Source of the DNA: an uncultured Colwellia sp.
Lineage (GTDB): Bacteria > Pseudomonadota > Gammaproteobacteria > Enterobacterales > Alteromonadaceae
Direction: 5' to 3'
Assembly (NCBI GenBank): GCA_913020705.1
Contig: CAJWBY010000038.1
Span: 1-29,439 of the forward strand
DNA length: 29,439 nt
Part shown: piece by piece, positions 25,680 through 29,439 of the stretch
How positions within the stretch are numbered: the stretch's first letter is position 1
Layout of the letters: the number at the start of each line of letters is the position of its first letter
The notes under the pieces: generated by a model
Told to the model about the DNA's origin: nothing
Databases searched by the model: none
What the model saw: only the letters and a program-made list of their open reading frames with translations
Made by a program: the position numbers and the translations under genes

Positions 25680-27086
25680 TTAATAAGCATTTTCATGCCT
25701 GAACCCCTTAAAAATAGTCATCAAAATAATTTTCAAGTCCAATAATAATGACCAAGTTTGAATGTATTGCAGGTCGTAGCGCACACGACCTTCCATCTTA
25801 TCTAAAGTGTCTGTTTCACCACGAAATCCATTAATTTGAGCTAATCCAGTGATACCTGGTTTCACTTTGTGTCTCAACATATAGCCTTGGATTTTCATCC
25901 GATATTCTTCATTATGGGCAACAGCATGAGGCCTTGGCCCGACAATTGACATTGAACCGGATAACGAATTAAAAAATTGTGGTAATTCATCTAAGGAGGT
26001 TTTTCGCAAAAAAGCACCAAAGGGAGTTATTCGACTATCACCTTTAGTCGCTTGCATGACCGCATCACCATCTTCTGCTACTGTCATAGAGCGAAACTTC
26101 CATACTTGTATTTTTTCGCCATCGATACCGTAACGTGTTTGCTTAAATAAGATAGATCCTTTGGATGTAAGTCGAATACCAAAGGCAATCAATAACATTG
26201 GCAAAGCCACCAACGTCAATATCAACAAACTTAGAACCACATCTTCTACTCTTTTGATAATACTTTCTATTCCGGCAAATGGCGTTTCATAAATGCTTAT
26301 CGCCGTAATACCTTGGTAATCAACCCAACGAGAGTTAAGTAAGTTAAAGGTAAACAGATCGGGCACTATATACACAGAGGCAGTGCTATCAGCCAAGCTT
26401 TCAGTAATCGCTTTTATTCGCTCTTCACCAGACATAGCCAAAGTAATATAAACCGTATCAATATCACCTTGTTTACAATCAGCAATAAGTTGATTGATAT
26501 CTCCCTTGACACTAAGACGGTCACCATTTGCATTTTTCGCAACTCGCTCGTCTACCCGATCATCATAATAACCAGCAAAGCGAAAACCACTCCAATCCAT
26601 TTGTCCAAAAGCAGTTTCCAGTCTTGCTCCCAAAGAGGTGGCTCCAACAATGGCCACTGTTCGAGTGTTATACCCCTTTGAACGAAAGAAACCTAACATC
26701 ATCCGTACTAAGGCATGCCATGAAATTAGCTCCAGTGGTGTTATTACAATCCAAATCGCAATAAATGGATCTGCATAGGTCTTATTTTTGATAAATATTA
26801 ATTCGATGACAAACAAGACAAAAACGGCAGTAACCCAAGAAAATATAAGACTAGAAATTTCTTCTTGTAAGTGAGTGCCTCGCCACGAGCGATAGGCATC
26901 ATGAGATTCTGCAAAAAAATTGAATAGTAAAATAGATACTAATAAAGCCCAAACAAAAATGGGCTGCCACTCAATATTGAATAGATCTCTTAGTGCTAAA
27001 AAGGTTAACAAAATAATGGCACTATCAATCAGACGTGACAGTGCACTTATTTTAGAATCATAACGTCTAATTTTTCCTTGAGCCAT
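25680..27086 (-). CDS. Undecaprenyl-phosphate sugar phosphotransferase (WcaJ-like)
   Basis: A 468-residue polyprenyl-phosphate hexose-1-phosphate transferase that starts EPS synthesis by moving a sugar phosphate (commonly glucose) to undecaprenyl phosphate. The N-terminal half has four membrane helices and a CoA-binding-like Rossmann domain (VAIVGATSLGARLE). The C-terminal catalytic domain has KQTRYGIDGEKIQVWKFRSM, the DE pair in LRKTSLDELPQFFN, VGPRPHAVAHNE, and VKPGITGLAQINGFRGET. The ATG and length match the full-size WcaJ/EpsB type. It lies 37 nt after the manC gene. Glucose as first sugar is an inference. Confidence 0.92.
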   Translation of the reverse strand: MAQGKIRRYDSKISALSRLIDSAIILLTFLALRDLFNIEWQPIFVWALLVSILLFNFFAESHDAYRSWRGTHLQEEISSLIFSWVTAVFVLFVIELIFIKNKTYADPFIAIWIVITPLELISWHALVRMMLGFFRSKGYNTRTVAIVGATSLGARLETAFGQMDWSGFRFAGYYDDRVDERVAKNANGDRLSVKGDINQLIADCKQGDIDTVYITLAMSGEERIKAITESLADSTASVYIVPDLFTFNLLNSRWVDYQGITAISIYETPFAGIESIIKRVEDVVLSLLILTLVALPMLLIAFGIRLTSKGSILFKQTRYGIDGEKIQVWKFRSMTVAEDGDAVMQATKGDSRITPFGAFLRKTSLDELPQFFNSLSGSMSIVGPRPHAVAHNEEYRMKIQGYMLRHKVKPGITGLAQINGFRGETDTLDKMEGRVRYDLQYIQTWSLLLDLKIILMTIFKGFRHENAY

Positions 27087-27123
27087 CGATTAACGTGCCT
27101 GTTATTTTTTGATTATCAGATTT

Positions 27124-28527
27124 TTATTGTTCACGATTATAACGATCATCCAAGCGAATGATATCGTCTTCTCCAAGATAGCTGCCTGATTGTACCTCTA
27201 TAATTTCCAGTGGTACTCGACCTGGGTTATGTAATCTATGCACCGAACCTAATGGAATAAAGGTCGATTCATTTTCACTTAATATGGTCTTTTTATCATC
27301 ACACGTTACTTCGGCAGTCCCCTTCACCACTACCCAGTGTTCGGCACGATGATGATGCATTTGTAGCGATAAAGAGGCACCGGGGTTAACTGTAATTCGT
27401 TTCACTTGGAAACGATCACCTTGCTCAAGCGAATCATATCCTCCCCAAGGACGGTAACCTTTTCGGTGCAAAGTTGCTTCCGTTCGTTGTTGATCCATTA
27501 ATGTTTCAACTATCTTTTTCACATTTTCTGCTTGCTGTTTATCTGCCACCATTACAGCATCAGGGGTTTCTACCACCACCACATTATCTAGCCCCATGAC
27601 CGTAACTAAACGGTGTTCACTATGTATATAAGCATTATTCACATCTTGGATGGTCACATCACCAATCAAGACATTGTTATCGCTATCTTGTGAATGATTT
27701 TCCCATAATGATGACCAAGAACCCACATCACTCCAACCAGCATCTAAAGGAATAACTACGGCTTTGGATGTTTTTTCCATTACAGCATAGTCAAATGAAT
27801 CTGATGGGCAGACACTAAACTGGTCTTTATCCACACGGATAAAATCAAGATCGCGATCAGAGGTAGATAAGGCTTGCTGACACGCAGTCAGAATATCTGG
27901 TGCCACACGCAGTAATTCATTTATCACTGTTGAGGCTTTAAACATAAACATGCCGCTATTCCAGTAAAAATTACCGGCATCAACATAAGTTTGTGCCGTA
28001 TCAAGATCTGGTTTTTCTACAAAGGCATTGACCTTACTCGGGCTGTTTTTATTCTGAGCTTCGATATAACCATAACCCGTATGCGGCATTGTTGGAATAA
28101 TTCCAAAGGTCACTAAATGACCTAGTTGTGCTTCAATATCGGCAGCCGCAATAGCTTGATGAAACATTGGGATATCTTGAATAATATGATCAGCAGCCAA
28201 AATCAGTAATGTTGGGTCATCACCTCGTTGTTGGGCTTGTAATGCTGCTAACGCAATAGCTGGCGCAGTGTTTTTAGCACAAGGCTCTAATACTATTTCG
28301 GCATTTTCAATGCCTTTTTCTTGTAACTGTTCTGCCACCATAAAACGGTGATCTTCATTACAAACAATAATCGGGGTTTCTAACGTTTTTACACCAGACA
28401 AGCGCGTGAGGGTATCTTGAAATAACGAATTATCTCCAAACAAGTTCAGAAATTGTTTTGGTTTGTTTTTTCGTGAAAGAGGCCACAACCGTGTGCCACT
28501 ACCACCAGACATAATTACGGGGATCAT
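27124..28527 (-). CDS. manC: Mannose-1-phosphate guanylyltransferase/mannose-6-phosphate isomerase
   Basis: A bifunctional 467-residue enzyme (ManC/CpsB/AlgA type) making GDP-mannose. The N-terminal nucleotidyltransferase domain has the MSGGSGTRLWPLSR signature (6-19) and KPKQFLNL, later FVEKPD and the DYAVMEKT motif. From about residue 350 comes the type II phosphomannose isomerase cupin: RPWGGYDSLEQGDRFQVKRI, then LQMHHHRAEHWVVVKG with the metal-binding histidines. AAGGA precedes the ATG by five nt. It is the first gene of the long EPS series and works with the phosphohexomutase at 446-1927. Confidence 0.95.
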   Translation of the reverse strand: MIPVIMSGGSGTRLWPLSRKNKPKQFLNLFGDNSLFQDTLTRLSGVKTLETPIIVCNEDHRFMVAEQLQEKGIENAEIVLEPCAKNTAPAIALAALQAQQRGDDPTLLILAADHIIQDIPMFHQAIAAADIEAQLGHLVTFGIIPTMPHTGYGYIEAQNKNSPSKVNAFVEKPDLDTAQTYVDAGNFYWNSGMFMFKASTVINELLRVAPDILTACQQALSTSDRDLDFIRVDKDQFSVCPSDSFDYAVMEKTSKAVVIPLDAGWSDVGSWSSLWENHSQDSDNNVLIGDVTIQDVNNAYIHSEHRLVTVMGLDNVVVVETPDAVMVADKQQAENVKKIVETLMDQQRTEATLHRKGYRPWGGYDSLEQGDRFQVKRITVNPGASLSLQMHHHRAEHWVVVKGTAEVTCDDKKTILSENESTFIPLGSVHRLHNPGRVPLEIIEVQSGSYLGEDDIIRLDDRYNREQ

Positions 28528-28773
28528 GCATTTCCTTAGCTTACTAGATAGTTTTATCCAGTAATCATCGATTTATTTCAAATAAGTTTTTTTGCTCTCG
28601 CGAATTCTATACTATGCAACTATCTTCTGATAGCCACACATTGATGAGACTTCAAATATGGGTTTAAAAATAAGCTTATGCTTGAATAATAATGATAATT
28701 AATTTAGCTTCTATGATTTTTAGATACAAATACCCAAACTCAAAACTTCTTTGACAAGGAAACTTTTAGCTCT
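28528..28773. other. Divergent promoter region manC / galU
   Basis: These 246 bp of AT-rich DNA must carry both the EPS operon promoter (minus) and the galU promoter (plus). A small hairpin CTATC-TTCT-GATAG lies at 28620-28633. On the minus strand TATAGA near 28604-28609 could be a -10 box, but no matching -35 hexamer was found, and no riboswitch-like fold was recognised. Confidence 0.5.
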
Positions 28774-29439
28774 ATGGCAACAATACCTCACATCCGAAAA
28801 TGTTTATTCCCCGCGGCAGGATATGGTACTCGATTCCTGCCGGCAACTAAGGCGATGCCGAAAGAAATGTTACCTATTGTTAATAAACCATTAATTCAAT
28901 ATGGCGTAGAAGAAGCTTTGGAAGCAGGCATGACACAAATCGGCTTTATCACTGGTCGAGGTAAACGAGCCATTGCTGATCATTTTGATAATAACTACGA
29001 GCTTGAACACCAAATAGAAGGTACCTCAAAAGAAAAATATCTAGATGATATTCGTACAGTGATGGATTCCTGTGACTTTGTATTTATGCGCCAACGTGAA
29101 ATGTTAGGATTAGGCCATGCCATTCTTACCGGCGAACCAATGATCGGTAATGAGCCTTTTGCTGTTGTACTGGCCGATGATTTATGTGCGCAGCCAGAAG
29201 ACAGCAATGATATTCGAGCACTAGGTCAATTGGCCGAACTTTACCAACGTTATCAGTGCAGCATTATTGCCATTGAAGAAGTGCCTATAGAAGATACCGA
29301 AAGCTATGGTGTTATATCGGGCGAAGAAATTGCTGATGGTATTTACCGAGTGACTGATATGATCGAGAAACCTAAACCAGAAGATGCACCCACCAATATG
29401 GCGGTAATTGGCCGCTATATTTTAACGCCTGAAATATTT
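28774..29439 (+). CDS. galU: UTP-glucose-1-phosphate uridylyltransferase, N-terminal part
   Basis: This frame of 222 codons is open at the right edge of the window. The protein has the GalU signature FPAAGYGTRFLPATKAMPKEMLP near the N-terminus (residues 12-34, with the nucleotide-binding GYGTR), followed by GHAILTGEP, FAVVLADDL and the ESYGVISG and MIEKPKPEDAP segments. It makes UDP-glucose, feeding EPS and other polysaccharides. AAGGA lies at 28756-28760, somewhat far from the ATG. It is divergent from the EPS gene series. Confidence 0.95.
   Translation, partial: MATIPHIRKCLFPAAGYGTRFLPATKAMPKEMLPIVNKPLIQYGVEEALEAGMTQIGFITGRGKRAIADHFDNNYELEHQIEGTSKEKYLDDIRTVMDSCDFVFMRQREMLGLGHAILTGEPMIGNEPFAVVLADDLCAQPEDSNDIRALGQLAELYQRYQCSIIAIEEVPIEDTESYGVISGEEIADGIYRVTDMIEKPKPEDAPTNMAVIGRYILTPEIF

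Noticed and set aside
28751..28756. TTGACA hexamer resembling a perfect -35 box before galU
   Set aside because: It lies only 17 nt before the galU ATG, leaving no room for a -10 box and leader; it overlaps the ribosome-site region.

Overview
The window is an AT-rich (roughly 40% G+C by eye) chromosomal segment from a gammaproteobacterium. It carries a complete Wzx/Wzy-type exopolysaccharide (EPS) locus combined with an exosortase (PEP-CTERM) surface-protein sorting system. The combination of an exosortase fused to an EpsI domain, a VPLPA-type sorting tail, RmlBACD, ManB/ManC and an NtrC/sigma-54 type nirB promoter would fit a methylotroph such as Methylophaga or a relative. That assignment is a guess from family resemblance and was not tested.

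Layout. Positions 1-73 hold the start of nirB (minus strand), preceded by a strong sigma-54 promoter and an NtrC dyad. From 5308 down to 446 lies a tight minus-strand operon, rmlB-rmlA-rmlC-rmlD-phosphohexomutase, supplying dTDP-L-rhamnose and a hexose 1-phosphate. Positions 5551-6233 hold a plus-strand unit: a c-di-GMP-I (GEMM) riboswitch candidate followed by a secreted discoidin-like protein with a VPLPA/PEP-CTERM tail. A perfect palindromic bidirectional terminator follows at 6251-6280. From 28527 down to 6301 a long, almost gap-free minus-strand gene series runs: manC/cpsB, initiating sugar-phosphate transferase, a small VPLPA-like ORF, outer-membrane export protein, outer-membrane barrel, Wzz, tyrosine autokinase, GspA-like ATPase, Wzx, GT4, secreted glycoside hydrolase, Wzy-like polymerase, two GT2 enzymes, a WecG-type transferase fused to a STAS domain, exosortase-EpsI, and the PrsT TPR lipoprotein. 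Divergent from it at 28774 is the beginning of galU.

How they work together. ManC, ManB, RmlABCD and GalU provide activated sugars. The sugar-phosphate transferase loads the first sugar onto undecaprenyl phosphate, and the GT4, GT2 and WecG enzymes extend the unit. Wzx flips it, Wzy polymerises it, Wzz and the kinase set chain length, and the export protein and barrel move polymer through the outer membrane. The secreted hydrolase could trim chains in the periplasm. The exosortase at the far end of the same series is expected to process the PEP-CTERM protein encoded next door, whose mRNA appears to sense c-di-GMP, the usual biofilm signal.

Most notable points: the riboswitch in front of an exosortase substrate, including a compensatory base change; three 8-nt G/C tracts inside EPS genes, which could be phase-variable; the glycosyltransferase-STAS fusion; and a second, cryptic VPLPA-like peptide at the head of the export genes.
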